From: Rhizobiaceae bacterium
GTDB taxonomy: Bacteria; Pseudomonadota; Alphaproteobacteria; Rhizobiales; Rhizobiaceae
Assembly: GCA_023953905.1 (NCBI GenBank)
Contig: JAMLJA010000028.1
Coordinates: 1 to 42,649 of the forward strand
Length of the DNA: 42,649 nucleotides
Reading direction: 5' to 3'
Shown here: piece by piece, positions 1 through 7,045 of the stretch
Numbering within the stretch: position 1 is the first letter of the stretch
How the letters are laid out: each line of letters opens with the position of its first letter
Notes under the pieces: model-generated
What the model was told of the DNA's origin: nothing
Databases searched by the model: none
What the model saw: the letters and a program-made list of their open reading frames with translations, nothing else
Program-made: the position numbers and the translations under genes

Positions 1-780
1 GAAGCTCGCCATGCCAAGGGTCTTGGCCCCAACTTCCGAATTCCAGCAGTAGAAGCCGCGGAAGAACAGGTCGGGCGATCCGTCAGGCAGGCGACCGGCC
101 TCAATCGGATTCAGGTCGTCGACCAGGAACAGAAAGACGTCGCGATCCGAAGCATAGAGCGTCGTCGTATCTTTGGTGATATCGACGCGCGGATTGCAGA
201 CGCCGGTCGACCAGTCCAGCAAGCCCGGCACCTTCCAACGTGTGTCGCCTGTGCCGTTGCCAGCGATGCGCTGTACCGCCTCGACCAGTTCGTGATCGAA
301 GATGCGGCCATGGTCCGGGCCGGTGACGGCGCGCAGCTCGACGCGCCCATCGTCGGTTTCGAACGTTTTGATCTGCTCGGCCCGGTTGGAGCTCAGGCCA
401 TATTGCAGATTGATGCCGGCAAGCGCGGCGGGGAGCTGCCGCAAATAGGCGGCGGGCGCGCCGACCAGGCTGGCGAGCTGACCGAAAGACCAGTGCGTCG
501 GCGAGACGGGAGCGTTGGCGCCGGGGAGCATGAAGGCCAGCCGCTCCGGATCGTCGCGATTGGCCTCGACATGGATCAGTGCGCTTTCCACCACGCGCGT
601 CCGGCTGCGATCGGCGCGGTCGCGCACCGATCGCGCCAACTCGGACAGCGACAGGTAGCGCTCGTCGGCCTGGCGCGAGAACCATTCGGACGAGACGCGG
701 CCGATCCGCTCGCCACGGCTGACATCCACCTTTTAACCGCCGCTCGTGTCACGGCGCGCATCGAGTGCTTGCATGTTCAT
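1..780 (-). pseudogene. DUF932-family protein, 5' part, interrupted by an early in-frame stop; runs off the left edge
   Basis: Read on the minus strand from an ATG at 780, which has a good ribosome site (GGAGAT about 9 nt upstream), the frame gives 15 codons and then a TAA at 735-733. The same frame continues without another stop to the window edge, giving about 240 further residues typical of the DUF932 (phage/plasmid-like, TIGR03299-type) family, including segments such as SPTHWSFGQL, GLSSNRAEQIKTFE, GDTRWKVPG and LFFRGFYCWNSEVG. Family members occur on plasmids and integrative elements; their molecular function is not known. A GTG at 729, two codons after the stop, could restart translation, since the 15 lost residues precede the conserved part. 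It is therefore either a nonsense-mutated pseudogene, a gene translated from GTG 729, or a sequencing error. The family call is from remembered sequence patterns; the stop is read directly. Confidence 0.65.
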
Positions 781-870
781 GGTACCAATCTCCACGACGG
801 GCGCGGAAGCCTCTCTCCCAGCTATTCACCCGTCACGGAAACCGGTCCGCTCTCTCACTCTGGGGGCGTT

Positions 871-939
871 GCGGGGATCTCCCCGCTCGGAGGGGTCTGC
901 CGAGACCCAAGGCTCGGACGCAGGGGGAAGGCCTTCCCC
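871..939. repeat. Three consecutive GC-rich palindromes between the DUF932 gene and hipBA
   Basis: Three inverted repeats follow one another: 871-886 (arms GCGGGGA/TCCCCGC, 2-nt spacer), 893-908 (GGGTCT/AGACCC, 4-nt spacer) and 924-939 (the perfect 16-mer GGGGAAGGCCTTCCCC). They lie between divergently transcribed genes, so they are not obviously a terminator for either. They could fold in RNA or be protein-binding sites of the mobile element that carried the DUF932 gene. Function unknown. Confidence 0.5.
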
Positions 940-1001
940 ACCTTCTGGTCGCAAATATCGAACCGAAACGCTCGCGCTGCCGGGGGCACTGGCTAGAAAT
1001 C

Positions 1002-1070
1002 TTGACCGAAGACGCAATTAGTCATATATGATTAGTTAACGGCAAAAAACTATCAAATATGGATGTTTGA
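1002..1070 (+). promoter_or_regulatory. Promoter and two putative HipB operators of hipBA
   Basis: A -35 hexamer TTGACC (1002-1007) is followed after 17 bp by TATATG (1025-1030). The -10 lies inside the perfect palindrome TCATATATGA (1022-1031). A second inverted repeat, TCAAATA-N4-TGTTTGA (1053-1070), ends just before the ATG at 1072. HipB-type antitoxins repress their own operon by binding such palindromes; assigning these sites to this HipB is inference. Confidence 0.6.
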
Positions 1071-1071
1071 C

Positions 1072-1449
1072 ATGGGCTCCCCAAAGGCGAAAACAGCACT
1101 GGAACGGCTGGGCCAGGATATACGCAACGCGCGTCTGCGGCGTGGCATCGCCGTGGTGGATCTCGCCGTGCGTGCGGGAACCTCGCCAAGTTCCATCGCC
1201 CGCCTTGAACGGGGTGATCCGGGCGTTGCGATCGGAACGCTGGCCGACGTTCTCGTTGTGCTCGGCCTTCTGGAGCGGCTCGCTGACTTGGTCGATATCC
1301 GTAAGGACGATCTGGGGCTGGCGCTGGCAGCGGAGCACGGACCGCGCAGGGGCCGCTCCTTCGCGGCAAGGCTGAAAAAGCAGAAGGCTCAGACGGAGGA
1401 GACGCAGAATCGGCAGGACGTTGTGGACCCTGACGGGGCCTCCTTCTGA
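1072..1449 (+). CDS. hipB: HipB-like antitoxin, XRE-type helix-turn-helix
   Basis: This small protein (125 residues from ATG 1072) has a Cro/C1-type helix-turn-helix in its first 60 residues, with the pattern LGQDIRNARLRRGIAVVDLA followed by AGTSPSSIARLERGDPGVAIGTL. The C-terminal third is basic and polar, with no recognised domain. An in-frame ATG at 1063 would add three residues but lies inside the downstream operator palindrome; ATG 1072 has a GGA 8 nt upstream and is preferred. The stop overlaps the start of hipA by one base (TGATG), implying translational coupling. In this family the antitoxin binds and neutralises the HipA kinase and the complex represses the operon. The call rests on the HTH plus linkage to a clear hipA. 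Confidence 0.85.
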   Translation: MGSPKAKTALERLGQDIRNARLRRGIAVVDLAVRAGTSPSSIARLERGDPGVAIGTLADVLVVLGLLERLADLVDIRKDDLGLALAAEHGPRRGRSFAARLKKQKAQTEETQNRQDVVDPDGASF

Positions 1450-2681
1450 TGGCCGATTTCATCGCCCATGTCGCACTTGGCGAAGGCCGGACACCGGTCG
1501 GCCAGTTGCGTTTCACCCACACCGGGCCACGACAATTCTCGACCTTCGACTATGGCGCCGAATGGATCGAGAACCCGCGCGCCTTCGCCATTCAGCCCGA
1601 TTTCCCTCTTGAGGTTGGTCCGTTCCACACTTCGGGACAGCCCGGCAACATGCGCGACGCCTTGGCCGGCGTTTTCGCCGATGCCGCTCCGGACAGTTGG
1701 GGGCGCAGTCTGCTCGAACGTGCCTATGGCAATGGTCTCAACGAATTCGAGTATCTGACGCTTTCCGATGATACCTGTCGGCAAGGCGCATTGCGCTTTC
1801 TGGATGACAAGGGCGAAGTCATTCGCGGCAAGGCGGCCGACGCCGTTCCCCGTCTGGTCGATCTTGAAACCATCACGGCGATCGCGCGCGCCTATGAGCA
1901 AGGGAAGGAAATCTCGCCCGAGGAGATGCAGGCGCTGGCCGGGGCGGGCGGCTCCGGCGGCGCTCGCCCCAAAGCCAATGTCAGGGACGGCGATGCACTG
2001 TGGCTGGCGAAGTTCACCTCGGTCCACGATCAGCAGCCGATCGAGCGCGTCGAGGTCGCGACGCTGCGCTTGGCGGCGGCCTGCGGTATCCGCACGCCCG
2101 AGGCACGGCTGGAACTGGCGGACACGCCGTTCCCGGTTGCGCTGATCCAGCGGTTCGACCGCCGTGGGGCCGCACGGATTCCGTACATCTCCGCGCGCAC
2201 CGCACTCGGCAAAACGGGAGTGGAGCTGGGCTCCTATACGGAAATCGTCGATTTCATGCGGGCTTATTCGTCCGATCCTTCTGACGATTTCCGCGAACTC
2301 TATCGGCGTCTGATCTTCACGATCCTCGTGTCCAACAAGGATGATCATCTCAAGAACCACGGCTTCCTCTATGTGGGGGCGGGTCAGTGGCGCTTGTCGC
2401 CGGTATTCGACGTGAATCCGGCACCGGACCGCAACCCTCATCTTGAGACGGCGATCCTTGAGGGCGGGGCTCATGATCGGTCGATCAATCTTGCCCTGGA
2501 AGCCTGCGAGTTTTTCGAGATTCTCGAGGCCGAGGCACGGGAGATGATCCTCACAACGGCGAAGCGCGTTTCGGACGAATGGCGGGAAGCCTTCAGACAG
2601 GTTGGCGTCTCCGGCCCGCTGGCGCGCGACTATGAGGCCGCTTTCGTTGGCGCTGAGATGGAGGTCGCGCAAAGACTTTAG
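1449..2681 (+). CDS. hipA: HipA-family serine/threonine kinase toxin
   Basis: At 410 residues this is a full-length HipA-type toxin. The N-terminal subdomain (about 1-120) contains the family segment AAPDSWGRSLLERA. A glycine-rich nucleotide loop (GAGGSGGARPKA, about 164-175) is followed by the kinase core, with the catalytic stretch SNKDDHLKNHGF at about 295-306 and the metal-binding SPVFDVNP at about 317-324; these match the Asp, Asn and Asp of the E. coli HipA active site. Known members phosphorylate glutamyl-tRNA synthetase or related targets and induce growth arrest or persistence; the target here cannot be read from sequence. It is translationally coupled to the antitoxin upstream. All key residues are present, so the toxin looks active. 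Confidence 0.92.
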   Translation: MADFIAHVALGEGRTPVGQLRFTHTGPRQFSTFDYGAEWIENPRAFAIQPDFPLEVGPFHTSGQPGNMRDALAGVFADAAPDSWGRSLLERAYGNGLNEFEYLTLSDDTCRQGALRFLDDKGEVIRGKAADAVPRLVDLETITAIARAYEQGKEISPEEMQALAGAGGSGGARPKANVRDGDALWLAKFTSVHDQQPIERVEVATLRLAAACGIRTPEARLELADTPFPVALIQRFDRRGAARIPYISARTALGKTGVELGSYTEIVDFMRAYSSDPSDDFRELYRRLIFTILVSNKDDHLKNHGFLYVGAGQWRLSPVFDVNPAPDRNPHLETAILEGGAHDRSINLALEACEFFEILEAEAREMILTTAKRVSDEWREAFRQVGVSGPLARDYEAAFVGAEMEVAQRL

Positions 2682-2682
2682 T

Positions 2683-2731
2683 TCAGATATGACGATTAAC
2701 CTCTGATGATCATTCAAATATGAGTATTTGA
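2683..2731. promoter_or_regulatory. Second copy of the hipBA operator pair, just downstream of hipA
   Basis: Directly after the hipA stop codon lie TCAGATATGA (2683-2692) and the perfect inverted repeat TCAAATA-N4-TATTTGA (2714-2731). The two elements start 31 bp apart, exactly as in the upstream pair (1022 and 1053). Bases between the elements are largely unlike, so the constraint seems to be on the two motifs and their spacing. No TTGAC-like -35 precedes this copy. Confidence 0.55.
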
Positions 2732-3261
2732 GAGGCATTGGCGTTCCGAATCACGACGGATCGTTGAGATGCGTTTGAAAGCGAGGCGTGGGAAATCCAG
2801 GGGTAAGCAGCTGCAGGGGGGGGCGAAGCCGCCGCGTTTCGGGCAATCAGATTCAGCTTGAAGGGCTGTGCAGAAGAATGAGCCCAGCAGCGTTCACTAC
2901 GGGCTCATTCAAACTCAAGATTGATACCTTAGGTCCGGTCGTGGACTTGGGCGAGCGGGGCAACCCTCTTCGCCGCTAGCGTGAAGAGGTTTGCGTCAGC
3001 CTTAGCATTTGCGCGTGCAAGCGCGGGAATGCGCGTCGGATATTGAGACAGCCGTTCTCGAAGGCCTCCGCTATAGGCTGGGCGAGCCGGCCGCTCTACG
3101 GCTCCATTTTGAACTTGCTTCGATGAGGGGCAGCGCGTAGCCGCTGACATCGCTAGCAACAGGTGCCGGATCGAGGGACATATCGGGAAGAAAGACGCTG
3201 GGGTGGATCACCTGATCGATACGGCGGTCAAGGGTGTGATTGCAGTCGATCACGTCACGGA
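2732..3261. other. Stretch without a recognisable gene
   Basis: No frame here gives a convincing protein; short frames on both strands are arginine- and serine-rich and resemble no family known to me. An 8-base G run occurs near 2816-2823. The stretch sits between the toxin-antitoxin pair and a VapC-like remnant, so it is probably decayed accessory DNA. Confidence 0.5.
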
Positions 3262-3363
3262 GTGAACGCCGCCGAGCAGCTCGCAACCGCCCTTGGCTTG
3301 GCTGTCGCGACACGCGATTCCAGCCGCTTCGACGCGGCAGATGTTTCGGCCATCGACCCTTGA
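3262..3363 (+). pseudogene. Possible C-terminal remnant of a VapC/PIN-domain toxin
   Basis: The last 33 codons of a short frame read AAEQLATALGLAVATRDSSR and then FDAADVSAIDP before a TGA. This resembles the end of plasmid-stabilisation VapC proteins, where an ALA.GL.VATRN..DF segment is followed by a G/V-rich strand and a final NP or DP. The upstream three quarters, with the N-terminal PIN aspartate, is absent. The match is short, so this is tentative; the fragment could be coincidental. Confidence 0.35.
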
Positions 3364-3446
3364 CTGCCCGGAACTGAGCAACGGCGTCGCCGGAGCCGAT
3401 AGCAGGCTGTCGCGGGTATCGGGACTCTGCAACAAGGCAGGAAAGC

Positions 3447-3968
3447 ATGACTGTTCCCACGAACAAGGACCAATTGCTCAAAGCGATAGATTTAACCTTC
3501 GATAAGCTCATTATGGACCTGAGCGGCGTTCCGCTGTCACGGGTCGATGAATGCGGTTTGGAAGGTCACGTAAAGGGAACGCAGATGAGCGTTACCAACC
3601 TCGTTGCATATCTGGTCGGATGGAACGAACTGGTTTTGAAATGGCTCGACCGGGACGCAACCGGCGAGCCGATCGATTTCCCGGAGACTGGCTTCAAGTG
3701 GAACGAGTTGGGCCGTCTCGCTCAGAAATTCTATCGCGATTATGAGGGCGTCCCGTTCCCTCAGCTTATTGAGCGTTTGGCAGCGGCGAAAGCCCGGATC
3801 GTGTCATTGATCCAAGTCCGCGATAATGACGATCTATATGGTCAGCCGTGGTATGAGAAATGGACGATGGGTCGTATGATTCAATTCAACACGTCATCGC
3901 CTTACGTCAATGCACGCGGCCGATTGCGGAAGTGGTTGAAAACGAAAGACGTTTCGCGCCAGTCGTGA
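3447..3968 (+). CDS. ClbS/DfsB-family four-helix-bundle protein
   Basis: This 173-residue protein begins MTVPTNKDQLLKAID and contains the family-typical stretches KGTQMSVTNLVAYLVGWNEL (about 44-63), FPETGFKWNELG and WTMGRMIQFNTSSPY near the C-terminus. The founding member ClbS is a cyclopropane hydrolase that protects E. coli from its own colibactin; relatives in DinB-like four-helix bundles are widespread and mostly uncharacterised, so a protective or detoxifying role is only a family-based guess. It is cytoplasmic by appearance. It stands alone, flanked by gene debris on both sides, which fits an accessory gene. The ATG at 3447 has AAGGCAGGAAAG upstream as ribosome site. Confidence 0.85.
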   Translation: MTVPTNKDQLLKAIDLTFDKLIMDLSGVPLSRVDECGLEGHVKGTQMSVTNLVAYLVGWNELVLKWLDRDATGEPIDFPETGFKWNELGRLAQKFYRDYEGVPFPQLIERLAAAKARIVSLIQVRDNDDLYGQPWYEKWTMGRMIQFNTSSPYVNARGRLRKWLKTKDVSRQS

Positions 3969-4223
3969 AGCCAGCAGCAGATCGGTTCTTCTTGGCTGAT
4001 CAAGGCTGTTCGTGCCGCAAGTCCTTCATGCTTGCCATATTAAACGTAAGACATGTTTTTCGATGACAGATGTCGTTGCCACCCGGGCCGCGCTTTCGGA
4101 TGTGCCGGGGCACCCGCATCTTGCCGCTTACAACGCGTTCACGACACTCGACGGAATCGTGCAACGGATGGCTCCCCGCATCGCAGGCGCCGACCGTGCG
4201 CCCTAGCAAGGATACTACGCAAA
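3969..4223. other. Non-coding or decayed stretch
   Basis: A frame at 4062-4206 reads MTDVVATRAALSDVPGHPHL and then AAYNAFTTLDGIVQRMAPRI and a short tail before TAG. Its composition is protein-like but I do not recognise it, and there is no clear ribosome site. It may be the relic of a larger gene. Nothing else is supported here. Confidence 0.35.
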
Positions 4224-4224
4224 G

Positions 4225-4253
4225 AGAAAAGAGCCTACCGCCTCTTGCGGCGG
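4225..4253 (-). terminator. Probable intrinsic terminator behind the TetR remnant
   Basis: On the minus strand, downstream of the stop at 4264, a hairpin with stem CCGCC/GGCGG (4238-4253, 6-nt loop) is followed by TAGGCTCTTTTCTC. The stem is short but the following U-rich tract fits Rho-independent termination. Confidence 0.45.
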
Positions 4254-4263
4254 CGCGTAGCGA

Positions 4264-4530
4264 TCAGCGTTTTCTCAACGCGCCGTCGATCAATACGGTG
4301 AACTCGTCCCTTATGTCAGACGCCGTGACCGCACTGTCTTTGTGCTTCCAGAACGGTATCCAGTTCAACGCGCCGAAAATCGCGGCGGAGGTCAGTTTCG
4401 GATCGGAGGGGCGAATCGTGCCGTCGGAGATCATTTCACGCATCCACTGGTCAAGCCTGGCCTTGGCAACCCGGAGGACCCTGGAGCGATCGGCGGGCAT
4501 ACTTGCCTCCGGAATCAGGACCTGACAGGC
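4264..4530 (-). pseudogene. C-terminal remnant of a TetR-family regulator
   Basis: The minus-strand frame ending at 4264 gives about 85 residues typical of the C-terminal ligand-binding part of AcrR/TetR regulators: PADRSRVLRVAKARLDQWM, then DGTIRPSDPKLTSAAIFGAL and NWIPFW, followed by a short tail. The helix-turn-helix half is missing: upstream of about 4530 the frame turns into arginine/proline-rich sequence unlike the family. The breakpoint is close to where an unrelated plus-strand frame begins, suggesting a recombination or deletion junction. It is not a fragment of the intact TetR gene at 5990-6613, whose C-terminus is present and different. Confidence 0.6.
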
Positions 4531-4828
4531 CAAATCCCCGACCAACATCCTCGCCGACGCCGACCTCGGCCGGGCGATTCGGGGCGGAGCCAACGCGATC
4601 TTCAAGAACACGTGGCAGGTGTGGGCCGCCGGCTTGCGTCTGTTCGTCGTGCGGGAACTCTTTGAGGATGTCGTCGGCGGGATTGCCGAACTGGCCGCGG
4701 GTTACAAAGCTCGGGCCCGGCCTCGACCCGGCGACTACCATGGCACCCGTCGTTCGCGAGAACTGCGTTGCGGGGATCGAGAGTTTCACGGAATTGAAGA
4801 CGGTGATTGCAGCGATTTAGTTATTTAG
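4527..4828 (+). other. Unrecognised reading-frame fragment and gene-poor DNA
   Basis: From 4527 a plus-strand frame without start codon reads QAKSPTNILADADLGRAIRG, then GANAIFKNTWQVWAAGLRLF and VVRELFEDVVGGIAELAAGY, before becoming arginine-rich and stopping at 4828. The middle is amphipathic and protein-like, so it may be the truncated relic of a gene on the far side of the TetR junction. I do not recognise the family. The rest of the stretch up to 4972 holds nothing I can support. Confidence 0.3.
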
Positions 4829-4972
4829 CGAACTCAAGTGCCTCCATTTTGATGTTCGTTTGCATGCTAGCGGAATCGAACTGTTCAACATCCAAGAGCG
4901 GCGCTCGTTGCGCAGCCCTAGAGTGATGGTGCGCTGAGCCGAGTGCGTTCCACCGGGCCGTTCCAGCGTCGG

Positions 4973-5452
4973 TCAGGCAGACACGGCCGCGTCGAGAGCT
5001 GCGATGTCGATCTTATGCATCGTCATCATCGCGTTGAAGGCGCGCTTTGCGACAGCGCCATCAGCACTTGTTACCAATTCAAGAAGGCGCCTGGGTGTGA
5101 TCTGCCAGGAAAAGCCCCACCGATCCTTGCACCAGCCACACGCGCTTTCAGAGCCGCCATGACCGATAATTGCGTTCCAATAGCGGTCGGTCTCTTCCTG
5201 GTTTTCGGTGATGACCATGAAGCTGACGGATTCATTCGCCGTGAAAGTCGGTCCGCCATTTAGCCCGACGAACCGACGCCCCAGCACAGTGAACTCGACG
5301 GTCAATTCGGAGCCTTCGTGCCCACCGGGGAAATCACCGGGTGACTGGTTGGCGCGCTCGACATGGCTGTCGGGGAAGGTGGAAGCGTAGAAGCTGGCGG
5401 CTTTTGCTGCTTCTCCGTGATCGAACCAGAGGCATGTGACGAGATCGGTCAT
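4973..5452 (-). CDS. VOC-superfamily (PhnB-like / 3-demethylubiquinone methyltransferase-like) protein
   Basis: About 159 residues starting MTDLVTCLWFDHGEAAKAAS, with FYASTFPDSHV, then LTVEFTVLGRRFVGLNGGP, FTANESVSFMV and WGFSWQITPRRL. These match the PhnB-like branch of the vicinal-oxygen-chelate fold, which proteins named 3-demethylubiquinone-9 3-methyltransferase share; most have no proven enzyme activity. An ATG two codons upstream (5458) sits only 2 nt from the AGGGAG ribosome site, whereas ATG 5452 has 8 nt, so 5452 is chosen. It is the last gene of a leftward run behind TetR and SRPBCC genes, separated from the latter by 67 bp, and is probably co-transcribed with them. Such TetR-SRPBCC-VOC groupings are common, but their substrate is unknown. 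Confidence 0.8.
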   Translation of the reverse strand: MTDLVTCLWFDHGEAAKAASFYASTFPDSHVERANQSPGDFPGGHEGSELTVEFTVLGRRFVGLNGGPTFTANESVSFMVITENQEETDRYWNAIIGHGGSESACGWCKDRWGFSWQITPRRLLELVTSADGAVAKRAFNAMMTMHKIDIAALDAAVSA

Positions 5453-5519
5453 ACGCATTCTCCCTTATGGCTTGGCCAGCGTATGTTCATAGCGCTGAAC
5501 CGTTACATTCGTTCCGGCG

Positions 5520-5963
5520 CTACATGTTGATTTCCGGCTCGACGAGTTTGGCGAGCTTTCGCAGGCTTTCCTGCCATCCGAGATAACAGCTCTCCAATGG
5601 GATCATCTCTGGTATCCCTGCTTGCTCGATCAAAATTTCCGTGCCGACCGAAACGTCCTTCAACGTCACGGTGACCTTCATCTCGCCGGGGAGATTGGGG
5701 TCATCGAATCTGTCCGTGTAGACCAGCCGCTCATTGGGAACGAGCTCCAGATATTTCCCTCCAAACGAATGGCTGTCCCCCGTCGTGAAATTGCGGAACG
5801 ACATCCTGTGCAGACCGCCAATCGTGGGGTTCAGTTCGTGCACTGTGCGAAGGAAGCCGTCGGGTGGCAGCCAGCTGGCGACGGCATCAGACTCGGTAAA
5901 GGCTCTGTAGATTTTGGCGGGTTTGGCCGCGATGACGCGATGCAAGCGAACAGTGTTGGACAT
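5520..5963 (-). CDS. SRPBCC (AHSA1-like) family protein
   Basis: The 147-residue product begins MSNTVRLHRVIAAKPAKIYR, the usual N-terminal strand of AHSA1/START-like helix-grip proteins, followed by AFTESDAVASWLPPDGF, MSFRNFTTGDSHSFGGKYLE and LVYTDRFDDPNLPGEM, and ends with a C-terminal helix containing YLGWQESLRKLAKLVEPE. The fold forms a hydrophobic ligand cavity; the ligand is not predictable. A strong ribosome site (GGGAGG) lies before ATG 5963; the frame stays open upstream but runs into the TetR gene, so the longer version is not used. It lies 26 bp behind the TetR stop and is very likely in the same operon. Confidence 0.85.
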   Translation of the reverse strand: MSNTVRLHRVIAAKPAKIYRAFTESDAVASWLPPDGFLRTVHELNPTIGGLHRMSFRNFTTGDSHSFGGKYLELVPNERLVYTDRFDDPNLPGEMKVTVTLKDVSVGTEILIEQAGIPEMIPLESCYLGWQESLRKLAKLVEPEINM

Positions 5964-5989
5964 GTCGATTTCCTCCCTCTTGGGCCGAA

Positions 5990-6613
5990 CTACGTCTGGT
6001 TGTGCGTTGAGAACAGGAGCTTCAGATATCGAACGAGGTGATCTATGCTTTCGGCAGCGATGGCCGCGCCGCCCTTCGCCTTGGCTAGAATGAATGCCCC
6101 CTGAAGAACGGCCTGCGTATGCAGCGCGAGACCTTCTGCGCTCCATTCAGCTTGGATGCCGTATAGGCTCATGGCTTCGCGAATATCCGCTTCGAGGGTC
6201 GCTGCATGACCGCTGATGGAGCGCTCGCATGCTGCCACGATCTCGGGCCGGGTCTCATAGGCTTCTTGGGTGATCATGCCGGCAAAACACGTGAAATTAG
6301 GCAGGTCGCCTACCAGAAGATCTTTGCGAAACTCCAGATAAGCGAGCAGCCGCTCGAGCGGGTCATCCAGATGGTGGTAGGGTGCCTGCGCGAAGAGGTT
6401 GCCCGTCATCGTGTCCCAATGTCCAACAGCTGAGAGCATTAGATCGTCCTTGCTTCTGAAATGATGGAAGAAGCTTCCCTTGGTCACGCCCGCGTCAGAG
6501 CAAAGGTCGTCAATGCGTGTCGCCGAATAGCCCTTGGCCCGTACAACCCTCAGTGCAGAGTCGAGAAGTCTGGTCCGGGAATCCTGTTGTTTGTCGCTCA
6601 CGAAAATCACCAT
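5990..6613 (-). CDS. TetR/AcrR-family transcriptional repressor
   Basis: A 207-residue regulator. The N-terminal helix-turn-helix covers about residues 12-55 (TRLLDSALRVVRAKGYSATR, then IDDLCSDAGVTKGSFFHHFR), with the usual FFHHF recognition helix end. The C-terminal part (about 75-205) is the ligand-binding domain, containing a TCFAGMITQE segment seen in TetR proteins that sense reactive or aromatic compounds. ATG 6613 is chosen; a TTG nine codons upstream and a GTG four codons downstream are possible alternatives. Two palindromic sites overlap the start region (6611-6652), so autoregulation is likely. It heads a leftward operon with the SRPBCC and VOC genes. Confidence 0.88.
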   Translation of the reverse strand: MVIFVSDKQQDSRTRLLDSALRVVRAKGYSATRIDDLCSDAGVTKGSFFHHFRSKDDLMLSAVGHWDTMTGNLFAQAPYHHLDDPLERLLAYLEFRKDLLVGDLPNFTCFAGMITQEAYETRPEIVAACERSISGHAATLEADIREAMSLYGIQAEWSAEGLALHTQAVLQGAFILAKAKGGAAIAAESIDHLVRYLKLLFSTHNQT

Positions 6614-6652
6614 ACCGACTGGTCGGTTCTTCAATACCAATCAGTCGGTATG
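6611..6652 (-). promoter_or_regulatory. Tandem TetR operators at the start of the TetR operon
   Basis: Two related palindromes sit side by side: ACCGACTGGTCGGT (6614-6627) and ATACC-N8-GGTAT (6635-6652). In addition the outer arms CATACCGACTG (6611-6621) and CAGTCGGTATG (6642-6652) form a perfect 11-bp inverted repeat with 20 bp between. This is the form expected of operators for a pair of TetR dimers, and it overlaps the start of the regulator gene. Confidence 0.6.
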
Positions 6653-7045
6653 GTGTAAAGGCGTGTCGCGCAGAATTCCACGTTCGTATGTGCGAGATTC
6701 ATGCCCGACACGTCATCTTTAGACCCCAACGCCTTGTAGCCGGCAACTATGTTACACAGCCTTCTTCGATATCTTGCAGGCGAAAGGCTCTGGTTTGACC
6801 AGCACCGACTTCACTCGAGTAAGGCTTGGCATTTTGCCTTTATCGGCTCTTGATCTCGATCAGTCTGGACATCGAATTGAACGATTGTTCCGGCAATGTT
6901 GCTGCATATTTTGAATGCGGGTGGATCGCAGCCTGGTCTTATTGCCAGCATCGTAACGGTTTGCACCTCCCCGCCTTTCTGATAACCCCTTGTACCCTTG
7001 AGGTCTGGTGCGGCAGGGGTGCAGGGACTGTCGAGGTTGGTTTCT
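6653..7045. other. Gene-free interval upstream of the SH3-domain gene
   Basis: No convincing frame is present. It must contain the promoters for the leftward TetR operon and the rightward SH3 gene. A near-FNR motif TTGATCTCGATCAG (6850-6863), one mismatch from TTGAT-N4-ATCAA, lies about 180 bp before the SH3 gene; it is noted but not relied on. Confidence 0.4.

Noticed and set aside
1389..2738. 449-codon open frame on the minus strand opposite hipA
   Set aside because: It is the shadow of hipA. It begins in the region of the downstream operator and resembles no family, while the plus strand has complete HipA motifs.
3071..3511. 146-codon minus-strand frame across the VapC-like remnant and the ClbS/DfsB start
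   Set aside because: No family resemblance, and it overlaps the start of a well-supported gene.
6850..6863. Near-FNR box TTGATCTCGATCAG upstream of the SH3-domain gene
   Set aside because: One mismatch from consensus, about 180 bp upstream of the gene, and no functional link to oxygen control.
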